Origin: Aureimonas mangrovi
GTDB taxonomy: Bacteria; Pseudomonadota; Alphaproteobacteria; Rhizobiales; Rhizobiaceae
Reading direction: 5' to 3'
DNA: 64,000 bases
Assembly (NCBI RefSeq): GCF_014058705.1
Contig: NZ_CP059692.1
Coordinates: 439,001-503,000 of the forward strand
Below the pieces are notes generated by a model, which was not told where the DNA came from, did no database searches, and worked only from the letters and a program-made list of their open reading frames with translations. The stretch's first letter is position 1; every line of letters starts with the position of its first letter. Shown here in pieces: positions 54,786 through 63,372 of the stretch. The position numbers and the translations under genes were made by a program.

Positions 54786-57134
54786 ATGAGGCGCAGCGAG
54801 ATCACCGATCGACCGAAGGTGCGCGCCTACGACCAGCCGACGGGCGGTTGGGGGTCGATGAAGTCGCTTCTCGAAAAATCCTTCGCGGAAAACGTTTCCA
54901 AGACAGCGCTCTGGGGCGTCCTGTCGAAGCAGAACAAGACCGGCGGTGTCATGTGCGTCTCCTGCTCATGGGCCAAGCCCGCGGGCAAGGACGCCCACCT
55001 CTACGAATTCTGCGAGAACGGCGCCAAGGCGACCATCTGGGAGATGACCGAGGCGCGCACCGGCCGCGATTTCTTCGCGCGGCACCGCGTGAGCGAGCTT
55101 CTGGACTGGACGGACTACGACCTGGAGAAGAGCGGTCGTCTGACGAGCCCGATGCGCTACGACGCCTCGCTCGACCAGTATGTGCCCGTCACCTGGGAAA
55201 GCGCCTTCGCGGAGATCGGCAAGGAGCTGAAGGCGCTCGATCCGAAATCGGTGATCTTCTACGCGTCCGGCCGTGCGTCGCTGGAAACGAGTTTCATGTA
55301 CCAGCTTCTGGCGCGTATCTACGGCAACCAGAACCTGCCGGACTCCTCCAACATGTGCCACGAGTCCACCTCGGTCGGCCTCAAGGCCTCGATCGGCTCG
55401 CCGGTGGGAACGGTGACACTGGAGGATTTCGACCACACCGACATGATGTTCTTCTTTGGGCACAACACCGGCACCAATGCGCCGCGCCTTCTTCACCAGT
55501 TGCAGGAGGTGCGAAAGCGCGGCGCCCCGGTCGTGACGTTCAACCCGATCGAGGAGCGCGGACTGATGCGCTTCAAGAGCCCGCAGAACCCCGCGGAGAT
55601 GCTCTCGCCCGGCCCCGGCACCAAGATGTCGAGCGACTATCTGCAGCTTAAGTGCGGCGGCGACATCGCCGCGATGACCGGCATCGCCAAGACGGTATTG
55701 GCGCTCGACGACGAAGCGAAGGCCAGCGGCGGCCCCCGTGTCCTCGACGTCGACTTCATCGAGGCGCACTGCGACGGCTTCGCGGAATTCGAGGCGTTCG
55801 TGCGCGGTTCCGAATGGGCCGAGATCGAGCACTATTCCGGACTCTCGCGCGAAGACCTCGAGGATGTCGGCCGCACCTATTCTCGGGCCAACGCCGTCAT
55901 CGCCCACTACGGCATGGGCCTGACGCAGCATCGCCACGGCGTGAAGAACGTGCAGATGCTCGTCAATCTGATGCTGATGCGCGGCAATGTGGGCAAGAAG
56001 GGCGCCGGCCTGTCGCCGATCCGCGGCCATTCCAACGTCCAGGGGCAACGTACGGTGGGCATCACCGAGAAGACGGAACTCGTCCCCGTGGAGAAGTTCG
56101 AACAGTTCTACGGCTTCCAGGCCCCGCGTGAGAAGGGGCTCGCGACGGTCGAAGCCTGCGAGGGCGTGCTCGACGGCTCGGTAAAGGCCTTTATCGGGCT
56201 CGGCGGCAATTTCGTGCGCGCCATTCCCGAAACCGAGCTGATGGAAGGGGCGTGGGGCGGGCTGCGGCTGCATGTCGAGATCGCCACCAAGCTCAACCGC
56301 TCGCATCTCGTGCCGGGCGAGGTGACGTATCTCCTGCCGTGCCTCGGGCGCACCGAGCTCGACCATCAGGCGACGGGCGACCAGTGGGTGTCGATCGAGG
56401 ATTCCACCGCCACCATCCATGGCTCCTTCGGCTTCCGCCCGCCGGCCTCGCCGGAACTTCTGTCGGAGCCGAAGATCGTCGCCGAGATCGCCAAGGCGAC
56501 GATCGCCGGCAAGAGCACTATCCCGTGGGACGAGTGGGTGGGCGACTACAGCCGGGTTCGCGACGAGATCGAGCGCTGCTACCCGGAGCATTTTAAGGAT
56601 TTCAACGCCCGCTTTCGCCAGCCCGGCGGTTTTCACCGCGACATCAAGGCCTGCTACCGCGAGTGGGAGACCGAAAGCGGCAAGGCGAATTTCGTCCTGC
56701 CCGACGGTTTCGATGCCAATCCGGACGTCGACATGAGCGGCGAGAACGTCTTCAGGCTGATGACGCTGCGCTCGAACGACCAGTTCAACACGACGGTCTA
56801 CGGTTATGACGACCGGCTGCGCGGGGTCTGGGGCTCGCGCATGGTGCTCCTGATGAACGGCGAGGACATGCAGCGTCTCGGCCTGCGGGACCAGGACCTC
56901 GTGGACGTGCGCACCCATGTCGACGACGGTGTGGAGCGGCGCGTCGAGGCACTGCGCGTTCACTCCTTCAAGTTGCCGAAGGGCGATGTCGGCGGCTATT
57001 TCCCGGAGCTGAACAAGCTCATTCCCCTGTGGCACCACGCGGAGGAGAGCCTGTGCCCGGCAGCCAAATGCGTGCCCGTGGAGGTGACGCGCTCGGCTGT
57101 GCAACATGTGGAGGCGCCGGTGCGGGCGGCATGA
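54786..57134 (+). CDS. FdhF/YdeP-family molybdopterin oxidoreductase
   Basis: 782-residue cytoplasmic molybdoprotein related to formate dehydrogenase alpha chains. Cys57, Cys60 and Cys76 (VMCVSCSW and FCENG) lie where this branch keeps its reduced iron-sulfur ligands. Cofactor-domain motifs are YASGRASLETSFMYQLLAR, NMCHESTSVGLKASIGSP (Cys-His at the metal site position), and the C-terminal LRSNDQFNTTVYGYDDRLRG with GGYFPELNKLIPL. E. coli YdeP is linked to acid resistance, but the reaction is unknown. ATG 54786 is supported by GGAGAG upstream. Stand-alone gene. Confidence 0.9.
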   Translation: MRRSEITDRPKVRAYDQPTGGWGSMKSLLEKSFAENVSKTALWGVLSKQNKTGGVMCVSCSWAKPAGKDAHLYEFCENGAKATIWEMTEARTGRDFFARHRVSELLDWTDYDLEKSGRLTSPMRYDASLDQYVPVTWESAFAEIGKELKALDPKSVIFYASGRASLETSFMYQLLARIYGNQNLPDSSNMCHESTSVGLKASIGSPVGTVTLEDFDHTDMMFFFGHNTGTNAPRLLHQLQEVRKRGAPVVTFNPIEERGLMRFKSPQNPAEMLSPGPGTKMSSDYLQLKCGGDIAAMTGIAKTVLALDDEAKASGGPRVLDVDFIEAHCDGFAEFEAFVRGSEWAEIEHYSGLSREDLEDVGRTYSRANAVIAHYGMGLTQHRHGVKNVQMLVNLMLMRGNVGKKGAGLSPIRGHSNVQGQRTVGITEKTELVPVEKFEQFYGFQAPREKGLATVEACEGVLDGSVKAFIGLGGNFVRAIPETELMEGAWGGLRLHVEIATKLNRSHLVPGEVTYLLPCLGRTELDHQATGDQWVSIEDSTATIHGSFGFRPPASPELLSEPKIVAEIAKATIAGKSTIPWDEWVGDYSRVRDEIERCYPEHFKDFNARFRQPGGFHRDIKACYREWETESGKANFVLPDGFDANPDVDMSGENVFRLMTLRSNDQFNTTVYGYDDRLRGVWGSRMVLLMNGEDMQRLGLRDQDLVDVRTHVDDGVERRVEALRVHSFKLPKGDVGGYFPELNKLIPLWHHAEESLCPAAKCVPVEVTRSAVQHVEAPVRAA

Positions 57135-57338
57135 TCTCGAGATTAGCATCGCGCGGAGCCGCGCGGCTCAGATCGTTTCCTCATGAGATGTCGTGCCTTC
57201 AGAAGCCGGCTGGGCAACTTCCCTTATCAACGCCGGCCACTCGCATGCTTGGAAATCGCCGACGGACACAGGCAGAAAGCGGCAGCCTGCTTCCGGGCTC
57301 AGTTGCCCTGAAGCAGGCCTAAGCATTCCGCCGGCCTC

Positions 57339-58253
57339 TCAGGCGCTGTTATAGGCCCAGGCGCCTTTGGCACCGAGCGCTCGGGCAAAGGGCTCTCGTC
57401 CGCTCCCTGCAAGCCATGTCGAGAAGCGCGTAAGGCCCGGTTCGATCGCGCGCAGAGCGTCGAGGTCGGCGTGTCCAGCGACCGGACCCTCGTCCAAGAG
57501 CCTTGTCAGCTTGGCGAGAAAGGGATTGGCCGCCAGAACGTCGTCGGAGAAACGTGCGTAGGCGATGGGACGGCCTGCCTCGCGGCTAAACAGCGTCTCC
57601 AACTCGCGTCCCGTCAACTGATCGCCTGCAATCTCGAACGTCTGCCCACCGAACCGCTTCGGCGCGGCGAAGACGGTCGCGACGATCCGACCGATATCCT
57701 CGACGGCGATGAACTGCATGGACTGGTCCGGCCGGGCGAAGAAAGTAAAGCGGTCCTCGTCCAGACCGAAGCCCGGCATCACGAGCATTTCCATGAAGAT
57801 CGCGGGACGCACAATCGTCCAGGTGATCGGCAGGGCGCGGACATGCGCCTCAATGCGCATTTTCGTGTCGAAATGGGCAACCCCCGTCGGCTTGTCGCCG
57901 ACCGCAGCGCCCGAGCTGTAGACGAGGTGCTGGACGCCCGCCTCGGCTGCCAGGTCTGCGACTACAATACCGTAGCGCACTTCCTCCTCGTCTGTCACCG
58001 TGCCGCCTGGCGAACTCGGCTGGACGCTGAATACGCCTTGGACATCCTGCATGGCCTGCTCCATCGACGCTTTGTCGTCGAAGCTACCCTCTACCAGCTC
58101 TGCGCCGGCGTCCCGCAGTGCCAAGGCGCCCGGTGACGACAGGTCGCGCACGATGGCGCGAACGGAGTGCCCTGCTTTCAAGAGCGCGGCCGCGACCGAT
58201 CCGCCCTGCTGACCGGTAGCCCCGAACACAAGGATCGGCTGATGAAGTGACAT
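57339..58253 (-). CDS. NmrA-family NAD(P)-binding protein
   Basis: 304-residue atypical short-chain dehydrogenase of the NmrA/HSCARG type. The Rossmann loop is ILVFGATGQQGGSVAAALL (GATGxxG at 11-17), followed by RDAGAELVEGSFDDKASM, QHLVYSSGAAVGDKPTG (Ser in place of the Tyr-Lys pair) and VEDIGRIVATVFAAP. Such proteins sense NADP(H) balance or act as quinone or isoflavone reductases. ATG 58253 has a strong GGAGGG site. It is divergent from an HxlR regulator, a common redox-sensing pair. Confidence 0.9.
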   Translation of the reverse strand: MSLHQPILVFGATGQQGGSVAAALLKAGHSVRAIVRDLSSPGALALRDAGAELVEGSFDDKASMEQAMQDVQGVFSVQPSSPGGTVTDEEEVRYGIVVADLAAEAGVQHLVYSSGAAVGDKPTGVAHFDTKMRIEAHVRALPITWTIVRPAIFMEMLVMPGFGLDEDRFTFFARPDQSMQFIAVEDIGRIVATVFAAPKRFGGQTFEIAGDQLTGRELETLFSREAGRPIAYARFSDDVLAANPFLAKLTRLLDEGPVAGHADLDALRAIEPGLTRFSTWLAGSGREPFARALGAKGAWAYNSA

Positions 58254-58274
58254 GAAGAACCCTCCTGTCGTCTC

Positions 58275-58303
58275 GAGGGTTACCCATCTATACTCATACC
58301 CTC
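58275..58303. promoter_or_regulatory. candidate HxlR operator between nmrA-like and hxlR genes
   Basis: Inverted repeat GAGGGT (58275-58280) and ACCCTC (58298-58303), with a TACCC direct repeat at 58281 and 58297 in between. It lies in the 100-base gap between divergent starts, where HxlR proteins normally bind. Arms are short, so this is tentative. Confidence 0.45.
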
Positions 58304-58353
58304 CGGGTCGGAAGGCGGCACACGGGGCACCCTCGGGCACAGGAATGATACGA

Positions 58354-58767
58354 ATGGAGCGGCTGATACACGGAAGGCCCTACCAGGAGACCGACAAAGG
58401 TCCCGTGTTCCGGCCCTGCGCTCCGAATAGCGTATTGGCGCGGCTCGGCGACAAATGGACGATCCTCGTCATGAGTCATTTGGCGGTGGCCCCTGGGCAC
58501 CGCCTCCGCTTTTCGGAGCTGAAGTCGGGAATCGAGGGCATCACGCAGCGCATGTTGACGGTTACGCTTCGTCTCCTCGAGCGCGACGGGCTCGTCTCGC
58601 GCCACTATTTTCCCGAGGTGCCGCCTCGCGTCGAGTACGAGCTGACCGAGATGGGCGCGAGCATGCTGCCGGCGTTGGAAGGTTTTACGTCCTGGATCCG
58701 AGACAACTGGCCTCGTATAGCGGCTTGCCGTCGCCAGTACGATGGCAAGCAGGACAATGCGGGTTAA
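58354..58767 (+). CDS. HxlR-family transcriptional regulator
   Basis: 137-residue winged-helix regulator. The conserved Cys22 (FRPCAPNS), which reacts with aldehydes or oxidants in several family members, is followed by VLARLGDKWTILVMSHLA, RFSELKSGIEGITQRMLTVT, LRLLERDGLVSRHYFPEVPP and RVEYELTEMGASMLPAL. ATG 58354 is preferred to 58345 by distance from a purine-rich site, but either is possible. Probably controls the divergent NmrA-like gene. A fossil of a close relative exists at 46590-46689. Confidence 0.92.
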   Translation: MERLIHGRPYQETDKGPVFRPCAPNSVLARLGDKWTILVMSHLAVAPGHRLRFSELKSGIEGITQRMLTVTLRLLERDGLVSRHYFPEVPPRVEYELTEMGASMLPALEGFTSWIRDNWPRIAACRRQYDGKQDNAG

Positions 58768-58925
58768 TGACCGTTGACCGGACCGCCGATGGACTAGACT
58801 AGACGGTGACGGCAGCTCCTGGGACGAAGACGATCACGCTATAGCGACCGAGAGGGGCGCGAAAGCGAGCGCGCGATTCGGGTGCAGGCCGGCGTTGTCT
58901 CCTGTTCATGCGTTGCAGCGGACGA

Positions 58926-59645
58926 TCAACCGCGCCAGCGCCAGACGGTGGTGCGCTTGACCTCGGCGTCCTCAAGCGCGCGGGACACCGGCACCTCGTA
59001 GACAGCGAGCTGTTCGATCCGGTTCTTCGGCAGATAAGCGCGGCCGGGATCGCCGACGACGATCTTGGTCCCGGCGGCAGCCAGCTCGTCGAACCACGGT
59101 ACGAGCCGCGCGGCGAACTCCCGGTCGTAGAAGACGTCGCCCGCCAAAAGCACGTCGGCTTCGATCTGCTGGCCGATGACGTCGCGCTGCGTGAAGCGGA
59201 TCGCGGCCCCATTCGCTGCCGCATTGAGCGCGGTGGCGGCTTCGCAGAACGGGTCGACGTCGACGGCGGTGACGTCCCGCGCGCCGGCCTTCGCCGCCGC
59301 GATCGCGACGAGGCCGGAGCCTGAGGCGAAGTCGAGGACGGCGCGGCCTGCGACGAGTTCCGGATGATCGAGGACATGGCGCGCGAGCCCCTGGCCGCCG
59401 GCCCAGGCGAAGGCCCAGAAGGGCGGCGGGAGGCCGATCTCGGCCAGTTCCTCCTCCGTCTTCAGCCAGAGATCGTGCGCCTCGCTCGCAAGGTTCAGCA
59501 CGATCTCCGGCACATGCGGCGGGGCAAGGCGTGCCGTGTTGGCGAGGATGAAATTCCGGCGTTCCGAAAGCTCGGAAACGGCGGAACCGCAGGGCTCTCC
59601 AGAGCCTTTCTCTTCCAGAGAATGCGAGGAGAATTCGATGTTCAA
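58926..59645 (-). CDS. class I SAM-dependent methyltransferase (ETFB-lysine methyltransferase-like)
   Basis: About 239 residues. Motif order is FILANTARLAPPHVPEIVLN, WLKTEEELAEIGLPPPFWAF, AWAGGQGLARHVLDHPE, SAM site AVLDFASGSGLVAIAAAKAG, acidic loop VTAVDVDPFC, and ADVLLAGDVFYDREFA. It matches the bacterial family related to METTL20/ETFB lysine methyltransferase. No ATG or GTG lies between the homologous region and the divergent small gene; TTG 59645 is proposed as start with a GCAGG site, leaving an eight-base overlap with that gene. The start is the weak point. Confidence 0.85.
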   Translation of the reverse strand: MNIEFSSHSLEEKGSGEPCGSAVSELSERRNFILANTARLAPPHVPEIVLNLASEAHDLWLKTEEELAEIGLPPPFWAFAWAGGQGLARHVLDHPELVAGRAVLDFASGSGLVAIAAAKAGARDVTAVDVDPFCEAATALNAAANGAAIRFTQRDVIGQQIEADVLLAGDVFYDREFAARLVPWFDELAAAGTKIVVGDPGRAYLPKNRIEQLAVYEVPVSRALEDAEVKRTTVWRWRG

Positions 59646-59721
59646 AGGTGGCCTGCTCTGGCTGATCGGGATTCCGATCCCGATCATTATCATACTCTGG
59701 CTGACAGGATTTCTGTCCTGA
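59638..59721 (+). CDS. 27-residue single-helix membrane protein
   Basis: A tiny gene with a textbook ribosome site (GAGGAG seven bases upstream of ATG 59638). The product MFKGGLLWLIGIPIPIIIIL then WLTGFLS is one membrane helix with a proline pair. Similar mini-proteins with an LLWLxGIPIP core are, as far as I recall, widespread in alphaproteobacteria and mostly unannotated. Followed by a very stable hairpin. Function unknown. Confidence 0.75.
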   Translation: MFKGGLLWLIGIPIPIIIILWLTGFLS

Positions 59722-59731
59722 CAGCCATCGT

Positions 59732-59768
59732 CGAAAGTGGCGGCGCCCGAAAGGCGCTGCCACTTTCG
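59732..59768. terminator. strong hairpin between convergent small gene and DUF3072 gene
   Basis: Sixteen-base arms (59732-59747 and 59753-59768) pair with a single G-T wobble around a five-base loop. Placed between two genes that converge; no U-tract. Probably a bidirectional terminator. Confidence 0.65.
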
Positions 59769-59778
59769 TGTCCTGTCG

Positions 59779-60000
59779 TCAGCCGTTCTTCTTCAGCCGC
59801 GAACTCCTGCCCTGCAACTCGTCGATGAGCTTGGAGGCGTCCGCCTTCGTCAGCGTCTCGTCGAAGGGCGTTTCCGTCTCCTCGCACAGCGTCTTGAGAT
59901 AAGACGCCTGTGCGCCGGTCATCGGCTCCTCGCCGGTCGTCCAGTCTTCCGGGTCCTTCTCCGTGTTGGAGAGGCCGGCATGTTTCGGGTCGCTCGCCAT
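59779..60000 (-). CDS. DUF3072 domain-containing protein
   Basis: 73-residue soluble protein with the family core EEPMTGAQASYLKTLCEETE followed by PFDETLTKADASKLIDELQ and a basic end. The fold is a small helical module; function is unknown. The lead ASDPKHAGLSNTEKDPEDW is also usual. It follows the EVE-domain gene on the same strand with about 50 bases between. Confidence 0.88.
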   Translation of the reverse strand: MASDPKHAGLSNTEKDPEDWTTGEEPMTGAQASYLKTLCEETETPFDETLTKADASKLIDELQGRSSRLKKNG

Positions 60001-60052
60001 GGCTCGAATGCTTTCCGTATCGGGTTTGATTGTTCCCGAAACGTTCGCGCCG

Positions 60053-60493
60053 TCAGCGTGTTCCCGCCGCCTCCTTCGGGTCGAGCCCTGCCATGCGGCA
60101 GATGTGGTCGAACTCGGCCTTGGTCACCGGCTGCACCGAGAGGCGCGAATTGTTGACGAGCACCATGTCCTTCAGCGCAGGATCGGCCTTGATGGCCTCC
60201 AGCGTCACCTCCTCCTTCACGGGCATGACGGCCTTCAGGTCCACGCATTCCCAGCGCGGGTCCTCGCTCGTCGTGTCGTGGTGAGCCTCCGCGATCACCT
60301 CGACGATGCCGACGACGGCCTTGCCCTCGTTGGAATGGTAGAAGAAGCCGCGCTCGCCGACCTTCATCTCGCGCATGAAGTTGCGGGCCTGGTAGTTGCG
60401 CACGCCGTCCCATTGCGTGCCCTTCTCACCGGCCTTCACCTGCGCCTCGAAGGACCATTTGTGCGGCTCGGACTTGAACAGCCAGTGTGCCAA
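60053..60493 (-). CDS. EVE domain-containing protein
   Basis: 146-residue PUA-like EVE protein (thymocyte nuclear protein 1 group), thought to bind modified bases. Motifs are HWLFKSEPHKWSFEAQ, GTQWDGVRNYQARNFMREMK, GERGFFYHSNEGKAVVGIVE and RLSVQPVTKAEFDHICRMAG. The start is TTG 60493 (LAHWLFKSEP), with GGGAG upstream and the YciI stop five bases away; no ATG exists close by, and longer readings overlap yciI. It is co-transcribed with yciI. Confidence 0.9.
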   Translation of the reverse strand: MAHWLFKSEPHKWSFEAQVKAGEKGTQWDGVRNYQARNFMREMKVGERGFFYHSNEGKAVVGIVEVIAEAHHDTTSEDPRWECVDLKAVMPVKEEVTLEAIKADPALKDMVLVNNSRLSVQPVTKAEFDHICRMAGLDPKEAAGTR

Positions 60494-60497
60494 GGTC

Positions 60498-60788
60498 TCA
60501 GGCTCCCGGCTTGTTGAAGACCCAGTTCCAGGCACGGATCTCGACATTCGAGAACAGCCCCGCCTTCGCATAGGGGTCCTGCGCCGCGATGGCTCGCGCC
60601 GCCGCCTCGTCCGTCGCCTCGATGACCACGAGGCTGCCGTTCGGCTTGCCGGCATCGTCGAGGAAGGGACCAGCGAAGCCGAGCGCGGCGCCGAGACCGT
60701 TCAGGAACTCGACATGGGCCGGGCGCGTGTCGGCGCGCAGCGTGCCCGCATCCGGGCGGTCGTTGCAGATGAGGGCGAAGTGCGGCAT
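60498..60788 (-). CDS. YciI-family protein
   Basis: 96-residue dimeric alpha-beta barrel protein with FALICNDRPDAGTLRADTRP, HVEFLNGLGAALGFAGPFLD (the His of RPAHVEFL and Asp are the putative active pair), GSLVVIEATDEAAARAIAAQ and DPYAKAGLFSNVEIRAWNWV. The family is related to muconolactone isomerase-type folds; the reaction is usually unknown. It is immediately upstream of the EVE gene. Confidence 0.9.
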   Translation of the reverse strand: MPHFALICNDRPDAGTLRADTRPAHVEFLNGLGAALGFAGPFLDDAGKPNGSLVVIEATDEAAARAIAAQDPYAKAGLFSNVEIRAWNWVFNKPGA

Positions 60789-60851
60789 CGGGCGTCTCCG
60801 GGCAATGGACCTGCCCGCGTTCTAAAGGCGGGGCACGTTGCCCTCAACCAC

Positions 60852-61991
60852 CTAGAGCCTGCCACCGTTCGCCGCGACCATGCGAAGGTGGTGGTCGGCG
60901 TCGCCGAACATCGTCTCGATCATCGTGAGACGTTTGAAATAGTGGCCGATGGCCGTCTCCATCGTCATGCCGATGCCGCCGTGAAGCTGGATCGCCTCCT
61001 GGCCGATCAGCCGGGCGGAGCGGCCGATCTGGACTTTCGCCGCGCTCACGGCCTGCGCGCGCTCGGCCGCGTCCTCGCTGCCCGCCATCATCGTCGCGAA
61101 GAGCGCCATGGAGCGCGCCTGCTCCAGCGCGACATACATGTCGGCCGCGCGGTGCTGGAGCGCCTGGAAGGAGCCGATGGTCGTGCCGAACTGCTTGCGG
61201 GTCTTCAGGTATTCCACCGTCATCGTGCAGGCCGCGGCCATCGCGCCGACGGCCTCGGCGCAGAGAGCGGCGATCGCCTCATCGACGATGGCGGCCAGCA
61301 CGTCCGCGCCCTTGTCCGGCCCGGCGACGATGTCGCCCGGGGTCACGCGCACATTCGAGAACTGGATCTCGGCGGCGCGTCGCCCGTCCTGCGTCGGGAA
61401 GGGCCGCAGCGTCACGCCCTCAGTGCGCGGATCGACGAGAAACAGCGCGATGCCGCCACGCTCGCGCCGCTCGCCGAAGACGCGCGCTGAAACGACGAGC
61501 TGATCAGCGCTGTCGCCCCCGAGCACCAGCGACTTCTCGCCGTCGAGGATGAAGCCGTCGCCGTTTTGCCGGGCTGTCGCAGCGACGTCGAAGATTTCGT
61601 AACGCGCCTGCCGCTCGTGATGGGCGAAGGCGAGCACGGCCTCGCCGCTCGCGATCTTCGGCACCCATTCCGCCCGCAGGGCATCGGGCGCGCGGCGCAG
61701 TGCGCCGCCGGCGAGCACGACCGAGGCGAGATAGGGCTCCAGCGTCAGCTTGCCCCCCAGCGCCTCCATCACGATCATCGTCTCGACGGGCCCGCCGCCG
61801 ATGCCGCCGTCTTCCTCGGCGAAGGGCAGCGCCAGAAGGCCGAGCTCCGCGAAGCGGGACCAGATGTCTTCGCTCCAGCCCCTGTCGCCCTCGCCATGCC
61901 GGCGCCGCGCCTCGAAATCATAGCGGTCGGCGAGCAGGCGCTCGGCCGAATCCTTCAGCATTCGCTGCTCTTCGGACAGATCAAAATCCAT
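60852..61991 (-). CDS. acyl-CoA dehydrogenase family protein (second subunit-like)
   Basis: 379-residue flavoprotein. The N-terminal helices begin MDFDLSEEQRMLKDSAERLL; the middle has DGFILDGEKSLVLGGDSADQ; the C-terminal domain has TRKQFGTTIGSFQALQHRAAD and LHGGIGMTMETAIGHYFKRL. The GMTMETAIGHYFKR end belongs to the CaiA-like branch that often pairs with a second acyl-CoA dehydrogenase. It starts 17 bases after the other dehydrogenase gene, so the two are co-transcribed and may form a heterotetramer. Substrate length unknown. Confidence 0.9.
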   Translation of the reverse strand: MDFDLSEEQRMLKDSAERLLADRYDFEARRRHGEGDRGWSEDIWSRFAELGLLALPFAEEDGGIGGGPVETMIVMEALGGKLTLEPYLASVVLAGGALRRAPDALRAEWVPKIASGEAVLAFAHHERQARYEIFDVAATARQNGDGFILDGEKSLVLGGDSADQLVVSARVFGERRERGGIALFLVDPRTEGVTLRPFPTQDGRRAAEIQFSNVRVTPGDIVAGPDKGADVLAAIVDEAIAALCAEAVGAMAAACTMTVEYLKTRKQFGTTIGSFQALQHRAADMYVALEQARSMALFATMMAGSEDAAERAQAVSAAKVQIGRSARLIGQEAIQLHGGIGMTMETAIGHYFKRLTMIETMFGDADHHLRMVAANGGRL

Positions 61992-62008
61992 GTTCTCGTT
62001 TCCTGACC

Positions 62009-63211
62009 CTAAAGCCCGAGGATCGCCTTGGCGACGATGTTACGCTGGATCTCGTTCGATCCGCCGTAGATCGAGACCTTGCGGGCGTTGAAATAGGTCG
62101 GCGCGACGACGCTGGCCCAGTCCGGCCCGACGGGCGGCTCGTTGGAGCCGTCCCCGTGCTCGGGTGCGAAGGGCATGGCGTAGGGGCCGGCGATCTCCAG
62201 AAGCAGCTCGGTCGTCTTCTGCTGGATCTGGGAGCCGCGCAGCTTGAGGACGGAGGAGAGCGGGTTCGGCTTGCCGCGTCCGCCGTCGCGTTCGGCGGCG
62301 AGCACCCGCATCTGCGTGATCTCCAGCGCCTTCAGCTCGATCTCGACCTCGGCCACCTTCTCGGCGAAGCGCGGGTCGTCCATCAGCGGGGCGCCGTCGC
62401 TCGCGCGCTCGGCGGCCGCGAGCTCGCGCACCTTGCGCAGCCGCTCCTTCGAGATGCCGATCCGCGCGATGCCGACGCGCTCGTTGGAGAGAAGGAACTT
62501 GGCATAGTCCCAGCCCTTGTTCTCCTCGCCGACGAGGTTCTCCGCCGGCACGCGCACATCGTCGAAGAAGACCTCGTTGACCTCACGCCCGCCGTCGATC
62601 GTCACGATCGGGCGCACGGTGACGCCCGGCGTCTTCATGTCGATCAGGAGGAACGAGATGCCGGCCTGCTTCTTCGCGTCCCTGTCGGTGCGCACGAGGC
62701 AGAAGATCCAGTCGGCATACTGGCCGAGCGTCGTCCAGGTCTTCTGGCCGTTGACGACGTACTGGTCGCCCTCGCGCACGGCGGTGGTCTTGACCGAGGC
62801 GAGGTCCGAGCCCGCGTCGGGCTCCGAGAAGCCCTGGCACCACCAGTCGTCGATATTGGCGATGCGCGGCAGGAAGCGCTTCTTCTGTTCCTCGTTGCCG
62901 AATTCGGCGATCACCGGTCCCACCATGTAGACACCGAAGGCCAGCGGCTCCGGCGCCGGCGCGCTCTGCAACTCCTCGCGGAAGATGTACTGCTTCACCG
63001 GGCCCCAGCCCGTCCCGCCCCATTCGACCGGCCAGTGCGGCACGGCCCAGCCCTTGGCGTTGAGGATCTTCTGCCAGCCGGCGATGTCGTCCCGCGTCGG
63101 GTGGTGGCCCGCCAGCATGCGCTCTCGCGTCTGCGCCGGCAGGCTTTCCCGAACGAAGGCGCGAACCTCCTCGCGGAACGCGCGCTCGTCCTCTGTGAAG
63201 CGAAGGTCCAC
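62009..63211 (-). CDS. acyl-CoA dehydrogenase family protein (FadE-type)
   Basis: 400-residue FAD enzyme of beta-oxidation. Features are MDLRFTEDERAFREEVRAFV, WCQGFSEPDAGSDLASVKTT (FAD-contacting segment), YVVNGQKTWTTLGQYADWIF, and C-terminal KVSIYGGSNEIQRNIVAKAI. Start is GTG 63211 with GGGAGAG upstream. It is first in a two-gene unit with the second dehydrogenase, divergent from the FadB-type gene. Confidence 0.92.
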   Translation of the reverse strand: MDLRFTEDERAFREEVRAFVRESLPAQTRERMLAGHHPTRDDIAGWQKILNAKGWAVPHWPVEWGGTGWGPVKQYIFREELQSAPAPEPLAFGVYMVGPVIAEFGNEEQKKRFLPRIANIDDWWCQGFSEPDAGSDLASVKTTAVREGDQYVVNGQKTWTTLGQYADWIFCLVRTDRDAKKQAGISFLLIDMKTPGVTVRPIVTIDGGREVNEVFFDDVRVPAENLVGEENKGWDYAKFLLSNERVGIARIGISKERLRKVRELAAAERASDGAPLMDDPRFAEKVAEVEIELKALEITQMRVLAAERDGGRGKPNPLSSVLKLRGSQIQQKTTELLLEIAGPYAMPFAPEHGDGSNEPPVGPDWASVVAPTYFNARKVSIYGGSNEIQRNIVAKAILGL

Positions 63212-63372
63212 GGCGTCTCTCCCATCCCGCCCGATCCTTTACGAAATAAGAGTACGGCCCGTCATGCGGAGTTGTAAAGCGCAAGGTGATTGATTGTGGA
63301 GGCATGATAGGCCACCCTCGCAAAAGATCGAAAGAGCGGTACGGAACCGCCGGTGTTCGAAGGAGGCAACGC

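Noticed and set aside
58799-58909. 36-codon minus-strand frame downstream of the methyltransferase gene
   Set aside because: Basic, low-information sequence without family similarity or supported start.
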